From Asterias amurensis (Eukaryota > Echinodermata > Asteroidea > Forcipulatida > Asteriidae): DNA of 64,000 nt. A program made the translations under genes and the position numbers. The DNA is taken from the NCBI RefSeq assembly GCF_032118995.1, contig NC_092650.1, positions 18,533,501 through 18,597,500 on the forward strand, given 5' to 3'. Shown here one piece after another: positions 38,401 to 49,200 of the stretch. The notes beneath the pieces are model-generated. The model worked only from the letters and a program-made list of their open reading frames with translations. It did not search any database and had not been told where the DNA came from. Position 1 is the stretch's first letter; every line of letters starts with the position of its first letter.

Positions 38401-41400
38401 CTTAGCATGAAATTTTGGCCTCGATAAAAACAAAATTACCAACCAAATTTCCACGTGGTTTTGAGGATAAACAAACAACAGTTGAATACAAGTAACAAGC
38501 AATATGCAACAAATGGAAATATGGTTGGTAATCCTGTTTTTATCAAGGAAGAAATTTCATGCTAAGCAAATTTGTGTGTTTAGCAGCGCTATGAAATGGG
38601 CCCAGTATGACAGTTTGAGTGATTTTGATTTGATATCCTGCAGGCTCTGATGGATTCTCTGAGTGTACTAGAACTGCTCATAACCAAACATCGACTGCGT
38701 CTACAAGCAGACAGTGATACTATCACTAGCAACTGGCTGGCTGCACGGTGCCACGCCATGTGTCTTAAACTGAGGTAAATATCTTTGACAATTTTGAAAT
38801 CATATCCCACAGGAGAAGCACCATGAATACAGTAATAATACATCTAGTTTCTATCTTCGAGAGTCTCAAAGTCAAAGCGCTTTAATCATTATTATCGGCA
38901 CCCCTGAACAAAGATATTGACAAAATTAATAGAGACACTGCCAACATAGGGCTAGATAGCTCAGTCGGTAAAGCGCCGGCACGTTAATCCGAGGTCGTTG
39001 GTTCGAATCCCACTCTAGTCAATTCTTTGTTCAACCCCAAAAATCATTATTTATTTCCAGACATTTTGTTTATGAGACCATTCAGCAGCCACTGCCAGAA
39101 GCACCAGGGCCCAATTTCATAGAGCTGCTACAAAATTATGATTAGGATAACATTTCTTCCTTGATAAATACAGGATTACCAACCAAATTTCCATTTGTTG
39201 CATATTGCTTGTTACTGGTATTCAACTGTTTTTTGCTTAAATCCTGAAAATCTGGTTGGTTATCCTTTTTTTATCGAGGAGAATTTCATTCTAAGCAATT
39301 TTTTGTGCTTAGCAGCTCTATGAAATTGGGCCCTGGGCAAAACCAATCACAACAAATCATTCAACGTAAAGTACATGAAATAAGACAGACTGGGGGTGTT
39401 GGGTGGGGGAGTTTGATTACAAAGTCCTAAGTAGCAATCATAACATTTATCAAAAAAAACTATCACAGTTACTATACTTTTTGTTCATAAAATTATTTAT
39501 CTATTTTCCCTGAATAGCTTATAAAAACCCTTTGCCTCATTGACTTGTTACACACCTATAGCCCTTTCCACACTGTTGGATGGTGAAACAGTGGGCTTCA
39601 CAATCTACCAGTTAGTAGGAAGGTTATATGGAAATATTGACTGCTATGAGGGGCACAGTTAAAATTATAGGCCCAAGGTGATGTCAAAACCATGGCTATG
39701 CCCGAAGCGAAGCTACGGGCATAGACATCACGGCGGGCCTAATTTGAACTGTGCCCCGATTATTATTCAGTCAATATTTCCTTTAAAGGCAGTGTACACT
39801 ATTTGTAATTAGTCAAATAATTATTAGCATAAAACCTTACTTGGTAACAAGTAATGGGGAGAGGTTGGTAGTATAAAACATTGTGAGAAACGGCTCCCTC
39901 TGAAGTGGAGTAGTTTTGAGAAAGAAGTAATTTTTTGCAAATTTGATTTTGAGACCTCAAGTTTAGAATTTGAGGTCCCGAAATCAAGCATCTGAAAGCA
40001 CACAACTTCGTGTGACAAGGGTGTTTTGTTCTTTCATAGTTATCTCACAACTCCGACGACCAATCAAGCTCCAAATTTCACAGGTTTTTTATTTTATGTT
40101 GAGATACAGCAAGTGAGAAGCATGGTCTTTGACAATTACCAATAGTGTTCACTGACTTTAAATACCGAATAAAGATTCGTCTAATCAACAACAGTGACTA
40201 CGGTGAAAGGTCGTCTGCAAAGAAAGGTCGCGCCCTGACACAGACCGCTAGTCGTACATGTACATATCATACAGTACACAAGCATGACCTATTTGCGACC
40301 GTTATTTTCAGGGTGGGCACAGTCTGTTGACTATGCCCCCGAGCAAACCATGACATCATCTTGATAGAAAAAGGGGGCACAGGTATTTCCATGTCTCCAT
40401 TTTTAGCCAATCAGATTAGAGGATTCTTTATGAGGTATGTTAGATGTTGTAATGTAAGTGCACAAATTCAAGACTTGTAATGACCGCTTGTTTCCTTTTT
40501 TGTCACCAGGGTGTTTGAGGCAAGACTGCTGTGTGACACATATACACCGGAGGTAGTCACTGCTCTCAAACAAATAAAGTAAGTTAATTGGAATACATTT
40601 GAAAAGAGCATAATATATGCTTTTACTGTTTGGGAGCGTCTCAAAAGTCGGAACGGCTGGAACGTTCCGCCGCGTCAGAGGTCCTAGATTGTCCACGAAT
40701 GATATTGCAAAATGTATTTAGGTTTATTTACACCTAGTTCAGCTTTAATCGTTTTACCATGGTATATCGATGTTAAAATAAACCTAGTTTTAAAATATAA
40801 CAAATACTTATCTCTGCACTGTTGTTGATGATTGATCTCGACAAGCACTGACGGGAGTTAATAAGCTGTAGAATGCACTGACGTGAAACGACAAACTAAC
40901 TGAAACAACAAAATCCACTTGATCGCATCACATAGTCTAATAAAAACATTAATATTAGTAAGGGTTTAATTTCTCAAAAGTCTAGTGCATCATTGCGGTA
41001 CCCGCTGCTAAAAAACATTGGATTCAAACTGCCTCTAGCTACCGGCAATCTCGGTGGTCTAGTTGGTAAGACACTGCTCTAGAATTGCAAGGGTCATGGG
41101 TTGGAATCCCACCCGAGTAATATGTGATTTTTTTTCACAGGACTCGGGGGAAAGTACCGAGTATACAGTGCAAGCACATATCGGTGTAAGGGTCACACCA
41201 AAATTAATATCTATTGGACTATTTGTCGTTGCAGACATCATCTAAACAGGGCTATCCAGGAGAAAGACAAGGACGTGACCAGACTGAGTCAGGCACTGCA
41301 GTCTTATCAGAGCATAGGCATGGGATTCGATGAACTCGTTAAAGAGTATGAACAACTACAGGCAGCGATCGACAACAAGAAATGGGCACTGACCGAGCTG

Positions 41401-41448
41401 AAGCAGAGTCTGGTGTCGGACTCCAATGCAGAGTGGAAGACGTACTAA
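32380..41448 (+). CDS. HAUS4: HAUS augmin-like complex subunit 4
   Basis: HAUS4 is a subunit of the eight-protein augmin complex, which recruits gamma-tubulin ring complexes to existing spindle microtubules so that new ones branch from them. Coding exons: 32,380-32,428, 33,414-33,550, 34,147-34,278, 34,656-34,805, 35,854-35,956, 36,893-37,032, 38,644-38,774, 40,510-40,578, 41,235-41,448. All junctions are GT-AG and the phases agree. The product is about 374 residues, close to the roughly 360 of vertebrate HAUS4. Features matching the family as I remember it: LLGSLSQHITENGVSL near the N-terminus, FHEAVKHCLYTAEA, LLGLTKEQL, DTYTPEVVTAL, and a coiled-coil C-terminus with FDELVKEYEQLQAAIDNKKW followed by AL. 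The start at 32,380 is inferred because exon 1 splices in frame and restores the usual N-terminal length. The alternative is the ATG at 33,419 (356 residues). The gene is convergent with the CNBD1-like gene. Confidence 0.88.
33625..33755. mobile_element. Inverted-repeat element family E in HAUS4 intron
   Basis: Left CCCCTTTTCGAAACCCTGGT then TTCGGCTTAGGATTCGG; right AGCCAAAGCCCTGGTTTCGA. Related to the 4,152 and 15,025 copies. Confidence 0.75.
34820..35190. mobile_element. MITE family B copy
   Basis: Starts TTAAAGCCATTATACACTTT then CGG and ends CCGAAAGTGTCCAATGGCTT then TAA, so it has inverted ends with TTAA edges. Internal blocks CAGAAGGTAATGGTGAAAGA, CGATATCGAGAATT and GATGACCGATTGAGCC are shared with the 41,990, 45,196 and 54,004 copies. 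It lies in HAUS4 intron 4. Confidence 0.9.
35191..35480 (+). mobile_element. SINE tail plus repeat H
   Basis: 35,205-35,275 (AATCCCATCCGAGTAATATG ... ACCGAGTATACCAG) matches the body of the tRNA-derived SINE at 41,043. Within it, 35,280-35,460 (GGGCACCAAGG, CCTTGGTAAAGGGCACC, GGAGGCAATCGCC) matches 49,308-49,495. The SINE text resumes at about 35,452 (TATACAGTGCTCACACACAC), so repeat H probably inserted in it. Confidence 0.65.
36530..36810 (+). repeat. Dispersed repeat L
   Basis: Shares CCAATTTTCTATACCTTCTG-like, AGGTAGTAGTT, GGACAGTTCTTTTCAGAA and the TACACACACATGGTGTT end with 52,388-52,600. The left part contains CTAGTCGAAACATTGAGACC, reminiscent of retroelement 3'-end motifs. Possibly a degraded retroelement end. 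Confidence 0.6.
38048..38327. mobile_element. Inverted-repeat element family F
   Basis: Ends ATAGAGTTATATATAAGAAC then TAGAGGGCGCA and TGCTCTAGTTCTTATATATA then ACCCTATGG are inverted. The interior has two GGCCGCCATTTTCTAAGTTG / GCGGCCATTTTGTAAGTTGA half-repeats. Another copy lies at 63,186-63,485 in the opposite orientation. Confidence 0.85.
38363..38602. mobile_element. MITE family C copy
   Basis: GGGGCCAATTTCATAGCGCT ... AGCGCTATGAAATGGGCCC. The two halves are near-complete inverted repeats (TTGCTTAGCATGAAATTT against AAATTTCATGCTAAGCAA). It lies 41 bp upstream of HAUS4 exon 7. Confidence 0.9.
38950..39021 (+). repeat. tRNA-like head of a SINE (not a functional tRNA)
   Basis: A 72-base cloverleaf-like stretch. 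Acceptor arms GGCTAGA/TCTAGTC pair over 7 positions with one G-U. Box A-like TAGCTCAGTCGGTAAAGCG and box B-like GGTTCGAATCCC are present. The D, anticodon and T stems each have a mismatch or weak pairing. A similar, more decayed copy with the same flanks is at 62,688-62,759, which argues for a SINE. Confidence 0.7.
39107..39334. mobile_element. MITE family C copy
   Basis: GGGCCCAATTTCATAGAGCT ... AGCTCTATGAAATTGGGCCC: perfect 20-bp inverted ends and an internal pair CAACCAAATTTCCATTTGTT / GGTTGGTTATCC. Confidence 0.92.
39610..39783. mobile_element. Foldback element family J
   Basis: GAAATATTGACTGCTATGAG ... CAGTCAATATTTCC ends. The middle is a hairpin around GCCCGAAGCGAAGCTACGGGC. Same architecture as 49,483-49,652. 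Confidence 0.75.
39784..40161. mobile_element. MITE family A copy
   Basis: TTTAAAGGCAGTGTACACTA ... AATAGTGTTCACTGACTTTA, with the GAGACCTCAAGTTTAGAATT then TGAGGTC hairpin. It abuts or interrupts the family J element. Confidence 0.88.
40630..40690 (+). mobile_element. Solo end of inverted-repeat family G
   Basis: GGGAGCGTCTCAAAAGTCGG, then AACGGCTGGAACGTTC, matches the left end of 52,157-52,387. No right end is seen. Confidence 0.6.
41043..41215 (+). mobile_element. tRNA-derived SINE adjoining HAUS4 last exon
   Basis: Box A-like GGTCTAGTTGGTAAGACAC and box B-like GGGTTGGAATCCC sit in a head of about 75 bp. A body follows with ACTCGGGGGAAAGTACCGAG, TATACAGTGC and a tail ACACCAAAATTAATATCTAT. 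Relatives: 42,530-42,670 (+), 57,545-57,690 (-), 35,205 and 60,405 fragments. It ends about 20 bp before the HAUS4 exon 9 acceptor. Confidence 0.75.
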
Positions 41449-41509
41449 TTATTGAAAACGCCAAACCCCCGCCCCAAAAACTCAAAATTCCTCAAAAAAC
41501 AGTTCACAT

Positions 41510-41652
41510 TCTACAAAATTCAATATAACTTCAGAGGGAACCATTTCTCAGTGTTTTATACTGTCAACAGTACCCCTTTACTCGTTACCAAGTAAGGTTT
41601 TATGCTTAATTTTTTTTTGAGTAATTACCAATAGTGTCCACTGCCTTTAAGG
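41510..41652. mobile_element. Truncated MITE A in HAUS4 3' region
   Basis: AACTTCAGAGGGAACCATTT ... ACCAATAGTGTCCACTGCCT then TTAAGG. Only the 3' third of the element. It starts about 60 bp after the HAUS4 stop and may lie in the 3' UTR. Confidence 0.8.
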
Positions 41653-41989
41653 CACAAAAACAAGTTATGCTATAGGAACAAAATGAGCACCCTCTGCACC
41701 ATCCAAAATATTGGCATTGAACAATCGGAATATGATTTCAACTTTTTATTCCCACTGAAGAGATTTAATTTAAACCAAGACTTCATTCGTTTATTAATTG
41801 ACACTTCGACTGTTTAAAAAGTTACAGATTGTTATAAACATTTTATTAACAATTTCATAAATATATACATTTTTATACAAAATATTTTCACATAATACAT
41901 TTTAAATAAGAAAAATTTAAATACTCAGGTGTTTGCATGATTCAATAGTTCCTACAGCGACTAGGCAATTTTCAGTTTGCAAAGGACAC

Positions 41990-42363
41990 TTAAGGCCATT
42001 ATACACTTTCGGTACAGAAACAAATTTAAAAGTTCACAGATTTACAAATAATTTACAGGGTTTACAGAAGGTAATGGTGAAAGACTCATCTTGAAATATT
42101 ATTCCATGAAATGCTTAATTTTTTTAGAAAACATTAAAACAATATCGATTCTCGATAGCGAGAATTACGGATTTAGTTTAAACACATGTCATGAAACGGC
42201 GAAACGTGGGGAAACAAGGGTGGGTTTTCTCGTTACTTTCTCCCGACTCCGATGACCGATTGAGCCTAAGTTTTCACAGGTTTGTTATTTGATATAGAAG
42301 TTGTGATACACGAAATGTGGGCCTTTGACAATACTGTTTACCGAAAGGGTCTAATGGCTTTAA
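41990..42363. mobile_element. MITE family B copy
   Basis: TTAAGGCCATTATACACTTT then CGGTAC ... CCGAAAGGGTCTAATGGCTT then TAAAAG. Internal blocks as in 34,820-35,190. Confidence 0.9.
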
Positions 42364-42529
42364 AAGAAATTTATAAGTCAGTGGGAATACAAAATTTTTA
42401 CACAAACTTGGATGTGCCCAAACAGTTTCAAAACACATAGCAAGTTTGACATCTAGTCTAAGTAGACCAATCCTAATTGCCGCACCGCAATACACGGGAC
42501 ACTGGCAGATTTGACATTGTATTTTGATA

Positions 42530-42670
42530 CTTCCTGCCTCTCGATGGTCTAGTTGGTATGACACTGCTGTAGAATTGCAAAGGCTGTGGGTTTGAATCCC
42601 ACCGGTTAATATGTTTTTTCACAGAACTCTGGTAAGTACTGAGTAAACAGTGCTTCATGTAACACACATC
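42530..42670 (+). mobile_element. tRNA-derived SINE copy
   Basis: CTCGATGGTCTAGTTGGTAT, GTGGGTTTGAATCCCACC and the body AACTCTGGTAAGTACTGAGT match the 41,043 copy. Confidence 0.75.
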
Positions 42671-42699
42671 ATTAGTATAAAATTGGGGCCAGATAAATA

Positions 42700-42790
42700 A
42701 TAATACTCGGTTTTTATATAGCGCTTTATACACTGTGTCTCAAAGCGCTTCCAACATTATTACCCCTGATCACTGGGCCTTTTCATTTCT
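42700..42790 (+). repeat. Dispersed repeat with AGCGCTTT motif
   Basis: AATAATAATACTCGG, TATATAGCGCTTTATACACT, CTCAAAGCGCTTCC and CCCCTGATCACTGGGCC. Similar text occurs at 38,875-38,915, 47,480-47,560 and 51,363-51,435. Boundaries are uncertain. Confidence 0.55.
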
Positions 42791-42821
42791 TAAATCATCA
42801 GATGTCATCATATGTCATTAA

Positions 42822-43182
42822 AGACACTGGACACTATTGGTAATTGTCAAAGACCAGTCTTCTCACTTGGTGTATCCCAACATATGCACAAAATAACAAA
42901 CCTGTGAAAATTTGAACTCAATTGGTCGTCGATGTTGAGGGAGAATGATGGAAGAAGAAAAGACAAATTAGTCACACGAAGTTGTGTGCTTTCAGATGCT
43001 TGATTTCAGGACCTCAAAATCTGTTTCTGAGGTCTTAAAATCAAATTCAAGTATTTTAATGGAAAAATTACTTCTTTCTCGAATGTTTTATACTATTAAC
43101 AGCTCTCCATTGCTTGTTACCAAGTAAGTTTTTATGCTAACAAATATTTTGAGTAATTACCAATAGTGTCCAGTACCTTTAA
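42822..43182. mobile_element. MITE family A copy just beyond the CNBD1-like stop codon
   Basis: AAAGACACTGGACACTATTG ... CAATAGTGTCCAGTACCTTT. It lies within 30 bp of the minus-strand stop codon, so it is probably in that gene's 3' UTR. Confidence 0.88.
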
Positions 43183-43208
43183 CCATCTTAAGTTTGAATC
43201 GTTCAGGA

Positions 43209-46200
43209 TCATTTGGTTGACCACTTCCCATATCCAGGCCTGATTCCTTTGGTGTTGATCACATCAACAACGACGCCGTGCTTGAACTGGTTCCATTCTC
43301 GCTTCAACTCTTGGTCAATGTACTCATTGTGGATGTCATCCTGGGAATTTTTTTGGGTAAAGAGAAATTTTCAAAATACAAGAAATATGTTAATGAAAGA
43401 AATTTTAGTATTCAAAGGTTGTATTATTTGCCCTGTTGGTAGCATTGGTGTGTAATTAAAAAAGACAATAAATAATGTGTAAATGAAAGAAACTTTAGTA
43501 TTTTAAAGTTGTATTATTTGCCCTTGTTATTATGGTGTAAATTATTGACCAGTTGTGAGAGGAGTTGCTACCACCTTTTGACATGAAATTTTCACAGTTT
43601 TTAATTTTGTTTTTATAGAATCTACATTTATATAGGGTTAAAACAGTGGAATGGTAAAAAAAAACAAAGGTATACAATCCCTTTTAGAAATAACAAGTGC
43701 TTTGAGATGACCCATGGGCGTAGATAAAGCGATTCGTACAAACTATGCTAATAGACCTTTTGCATTGACTTCATCCAGCCACCATCTTAGTGGTAGAACG
43801 GTGACGAAACAATCAAAACGCACATGTTTGTACACAGCGTACAGGATTGGCCAATGAACACCCCTCCTTTTGACCTCTGCTTGAGGGCGCCAAAAAGGTA
43901 CTGAAATGACGTGATGTGCATCAGGTCTATTATAGTTTGTTGACTTACCCTCGTTAGGTTACCATACAGTCTTTCATCTTAGTGGTAAAACGGTGACGAA
44001 AACAATCAAAACGCACATGTTTGTACACAGCGTACAGGATTGGCCAATGAACACCCCTCCTTTTGACCTCTGCTTAAAGGCGCTGAAAAGGTACTGAAAT
44101 GACGTGATGTGCATCAGGTCTATTATAGTTTGTTGACTTACCCTCGTTAGGTTACCATACAGTCTTTCATTTGACTGTCTCAAGAGAGCTTTGGTTGTCT
44201 CCTCAAGATCTGGAAAAACAAAAATGCAAGCAAGGATATTTTTGTAAACATGCCAAATTATGTGTCTTTTTTCTGACACTTTTACAATGTATCTTTAAAG
44301 TCAGACAATTCAATTAAAAATCAATAATTTAGGCCTCTCTCATTCACTTGTAAATAAAAAATTCAAAGATTAATTTAGGCCTCATGTTGATCCAACCTCT
44401 ATAAAGCACTTCACAAAATTAACAAAACTTCTTAAACAATATGAATAAATTATTTAAAATTGACTAGCACTGGACAGAAAACACAGACAAAATACATGTA
44501 AGTGCAACAAAATGGAGACAAGTGGCCATTTGGTACATCAAGGTAAAATAAGCAACAAGTGTTTAAAAGACCTTTTAATGAAATATCCTCAGTTATTACA
44601 AACATCAGCCAATCAGCCTGAAACTGAAACAGTAAGAAATTCTTAAACATCAAAACAAGATATTTCTAATCAGTGTTGTACATGTAGCCAGACCAATTTT
44701 AGTGGTTGGTTCCAAATTCACTTTAGTCCACCAAGGCAAGCTTTTCAACAAAATTATTCACGTTTAGATATGAGGCCATCGTTACAGAAGTACAATCTAG
44801 GGGAAACCTGTGCTAGGCAGAACAGTATGTTTTGCTCAAGAGTGCTGGGCAAAATTTGTTAGTTCCGGGCAGGCCCACCCAGCACCGTCCACCGTGGTTA
44901 CAATCTTGTTTCTAATCAATGCAAGTTTACAGAGGTTTAAAAAAACAAAATTGCAAAAGGAATTATAAAAGGTAAACAAATTTTTAAAAGAATTACAAGA
45001 GGAACATGTGATTTTTTTCAGTGCATCTTGATACATTGTTATTGTCCGTCCTGTAATTCCACTAAGAGCCACGCCAACTTTACACAAACTGGTTCCACTG
45101 ATTACCAGAGGCCCATAGGATTTGCCTTAAAGTGTTTCTTTAATGATTCAAAGACCAAGGTTTTCTCAATTTTAAAAGTTATAAGAAATGCTTTTAAAGC
45201 CATTGGACACTTTCGGTAAACAGTATTGTCCAAAGGCCCACACTTCGTGTATCACAACATTGATAAAATAACAAACCTGTGAAAATTTAAGCTACATTGG
45301 TCAGCGGAGTCGGGAGAAAATAACGGGAAAACCAACCCTTGTTTTTGCACTTTCGCCGTGTCATGATATGTGTTTAAAATAAATCCGTAATTCTTGATGT
45401 CCAGAATTGATAATTATTTTAATGTTTTCTCAAAAAGTAAAGCATTTCATGGAAAAATATTTCAAGAGAAGTCTTTCACCATTACCTTCTGTAAACTCTG
45501 TAAGTTATTTGTAAATCTGTGAACTTTTTTTCTTTGTTCTTTTCCGAAAGTGTCCAATGGCTTTAAAATGATGAAAATGTGATTTGGAGGAAAATTATGC
45601 AAAAACATATTCCAGCTTTAGAGCCGCAAGTAGGGTAAACTTTTGCTGTGCAGCAGATACACCAACCAGCAACCCACAGGATAGGCATAAATAACTTCTA
45701 TTCTGAGATTTCCGATAGCGGCTTGTAAAAAGACTAATTATACAAATGTTGGTACAGTACCTTGTAGTCTCTCTGGTGTGATAATACCCAGTTTGATGTC
45801 TGATGCGGTTACAATGGAACATGTGATAGCCTCTGCGTCCAGCACACTAATCTCACCAAATGACTCCGCCTCTTGCAGTCGCCCCATAACGACTTGTTTC
45901 AGACGTTTTTCCTGGAGAAAAAAAAAGGAAAGAAAAAAAAAACCTTATTAAATGGGCTTCTCCGTCACGAGCAGGCCTGTGACTTTACATGGAATTATGA
46001 ACCCTCTCCCAGCTACTATAGATGAATGATCTGGATGAGAGTTTGTTTTGATCATCACAGTTGAACCAAGCAAGCGCTCGCGCAGCCAATATGGGTATGA
46101 TATTCTATATCTGTGACACAGACTCTTTTAAAACACTCTCAAGTCAAACTGTGAAACATTACCTGACTGCCGTTGGGCATTTTCTGAAGGACGTCTACTT

Positions 46201-49200
46201 GTCTCAAGACGTGGCAGTCTCCAGACTTGATGAAAGCAATGAAGGGACACAGGTAGCCCTCACTCACCAGTACTGTGTAGAAGAAAATACAAACAAGTCG
46301 TTGCTACATTATCATTAAAGAAGCTGGACACTACTGGTAATTGTCAAAAGGAGTCTTCTCACTTGGTGTATCTCAACATATGCATAAAATAAGAAACCTG
46401 TTAAAATTTGAGCTCAAATGGTCGTCGAAGTTGGGAATGATGGAAGAAAAAACACCCTTGTCACAAGAACTTGTATGCTTTCAGATGCTTTATTTTGAGA
46501 CCTCAAAATCTAATTCTAAGGTCTCAAAGTCAAATTCGTGGAAAAATACTTCTTTCTCGAAAAATATGTTACTTCAAAAGGAAGACGTTTCTCCCAATGC
46601 TTTATACCAACAACAGCTCCCCATTACTTGTTACCAAGGAAGGTTTTATGCTATAAATAATGATTTTGAGTAATATTTAGGTCAAAATTAATATTCCTCT
46701 CAATACAGTTGTCTGCGATTGTACAACTGGGGGAATCATGCACCAGGCAAGTTACAAACCCCATTCTTTGTAGGTTTGCAAGTAAGTTTTGAGAAAAAAA
46801 ATTGTCCGGCACATGTGAAAATGCTCAAGTATCTGTTGGGGAAAATAAAGTGATTTAAAAACCAACCTGTATTCTCTGGGAATTTTGTCCATCTGATGAG
46901 TTCAGCTAGTTTGTGAAGTGACTGCCTTGGCCAGAGCTGGTAGCGTTTACACGCCTGTATTAGGTTGATCTTCTCGGATATGTGGCGTTCTCTTATTTGC
47001 TAAGAAATAGCAGAGGAGTGGCAAAAATTGATAACATCCGTAATAATTCAATCAATCATCTTTTGTTGAGTGACACTTGTTGAGTTACTTTGGGGTAACA
47101 CTATCTCTGAATGAGTTGGGGTGGTTCTGAAAAGAACCATTGGTTTTAACTCGACGTTTCAATCAGTATGCTCTGATCCTCTTCTGGAGAAAAGCAGTAT
47201 CTTTTGTTGCTTAATCAAATTAATTTTGCATTGAACATAAACAATTTGGAGTGGCAGACTTTAAAGGTGCAAGCGAATCATTGTGCTGCGCCCTACTAAC
47301 TGAGCTATCTACAGTCATGGCCCAGTTTTTTTGGGCCCCCTTCCCTCATACACCTCGTGTTCAATGTTGGCTTTCATTGCGCAATCTGTGTCCCAGTTAG
47401 TGTTAACAACATTATGCAGGGGAGCCGGGGAACTTGGGAAGGGCATGTTTATTGTCACTTGATCCAAGCATTGGCCGGGATTGTAATAATAATAATAATT
47501 ATCAATACCAAAGCGCTTCTGACATGAATACCCCTGGTCACTGGGCCATTTATTTAATTCCAAAAACCGTCTCAGTTCCCTGGGGAGTATACAGCCGGTG
47601 CTGCGAGTGACCACGCTCTCCAAGCTAATCATTCACAGAAACCATCTCTGCCTTCGCAGGTAAACATTTTTACCGCTGGGTGGAGAGAAGCAATAGTTAA
47701 GTGTCACAACCAGGATTGTAGCCCTCATGTTGGGGGTCTCCCTACATACAGTTTTTCCTGTAGTTCACTAGTTCAAAATATCACTATGAAAAACCGGAAG
47801 AAATAAAAACTCACCTCTGTTATTCTCTTGAAATCATTGCTTGAGATCTTCAAAAACTCACAAGGAACCGATTTGGTAAGAACTGTCAGCACTCTGCAAG
47901 ACAAAAATGTAGATATATGACTCACCTTTAAACAGTGCAAAACGCTGCGAGTATTAAAAGAGGTATCACAGCAAACAATTATTCATAAATACCTCAGACA
48001 GTTTCGCTATTCCTATGACCAGTAAAACGTGTTGAAACATGGGCGTGACAAGCGAGCTTGCACCTGTGCTTATAAAACAGTTTCATCATTCCTATTGGTC
48101 GAGAGCAACGGCTGAAACAGTTGTGCCACATCACGCAATACACGTGACGTGCACAGCATTCCCTTCAAAAGGAGTTACCCGAGGGCCTTACCATTTCATA
48201 GCTGGAGGGGTGTTGTGTTGAAAGAAATCATTGAGCAATTACAACTTTTGCATTTATTTTAGTTTTTGACCAAAAAGTGTTGATGTTTTTTGACCGAAAA
48301 GGTATTTATGAATGGGAATCAAAGTGTGTTGAATCGGTTTTCAACTAGTGGTTTAAACGCCGCCGAGGCCTGGTTCTTGATAATTTACCTCAACTTCGTC
48401 TCGGTAAAATTATCAAGAACCAGGCCTCGTTGGTTTTAAACCACTAGTTGAAAACCTCTCCACCACACATTGATTCCAGTAATAATAAACACACTGTGGG
48501 TTATTTTATGGTGCTTTATCATACCCCTAGGTGCATATCAAAGCATTCACTGTCTCTTACATTCACTATGTGTTTTTCTACTGATAAGAAGAGCTATATA
48601 TATAACCCATCTATACAGCACATTGATGGTTTACAAGGTGCTGCAATGTAATCAGCAGCCACTGCGACACAGAGACAGTATCGTGTTTCACGAACCCCTT
48701 TGCCCAAATTTTAGCGGCTTAGGGTTTGTAGGCTCAAGGTATAAAAGAGAAAGTTAGATGAATTGCCCAAAAGTTTTCTCTGATGAACAGGGATACAAAT
48801 GTTGCCAAGCGCCTTGATCTTGCTACTAGGATATGCACTGTGTAAAAACCAATTATTATTAATCAACCACATCTGTTTTCAATGTATCTGTTTTTAGTAC
48901 ACTCACTTGCTATTAGGTTCTTTTCCTTCCAGTCTTTCCAGAGTTCCGAAACAGTCACCAACTGTAAGCTACAACACACAAACAACATTGGTTATTAAAA
49001 AAATAAATAATTTACACATATAACTAATTTCATGATGGCCATAAACTTCCCTTGAAATGTGTTTTGCTTGAATCGCTATATAGTTTTTAAGAAATTAGTT
49101 ACACAATTAGTTTTGATCCTGCAACATTATGGGAAAAAGTAAAACAAACTTACAGAGTCTATTCAATGTCATTATCAGTGATCTGGAATATGTTGCAGAA

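Noticed and set aside
38950-39021. Functional tRNA (anticodon region reads GTT)
   Set aside because: Mismatches in three stems, C at the position before the anticodon where T is expected, and a related decayed copy with the same flanks at 62,688. A SINE head fits better.
46061-46318. Plus-strand open frame opposite CNBD1-like exon 10
   Set aside because: Shadow of the minus-strand exon and its flank.
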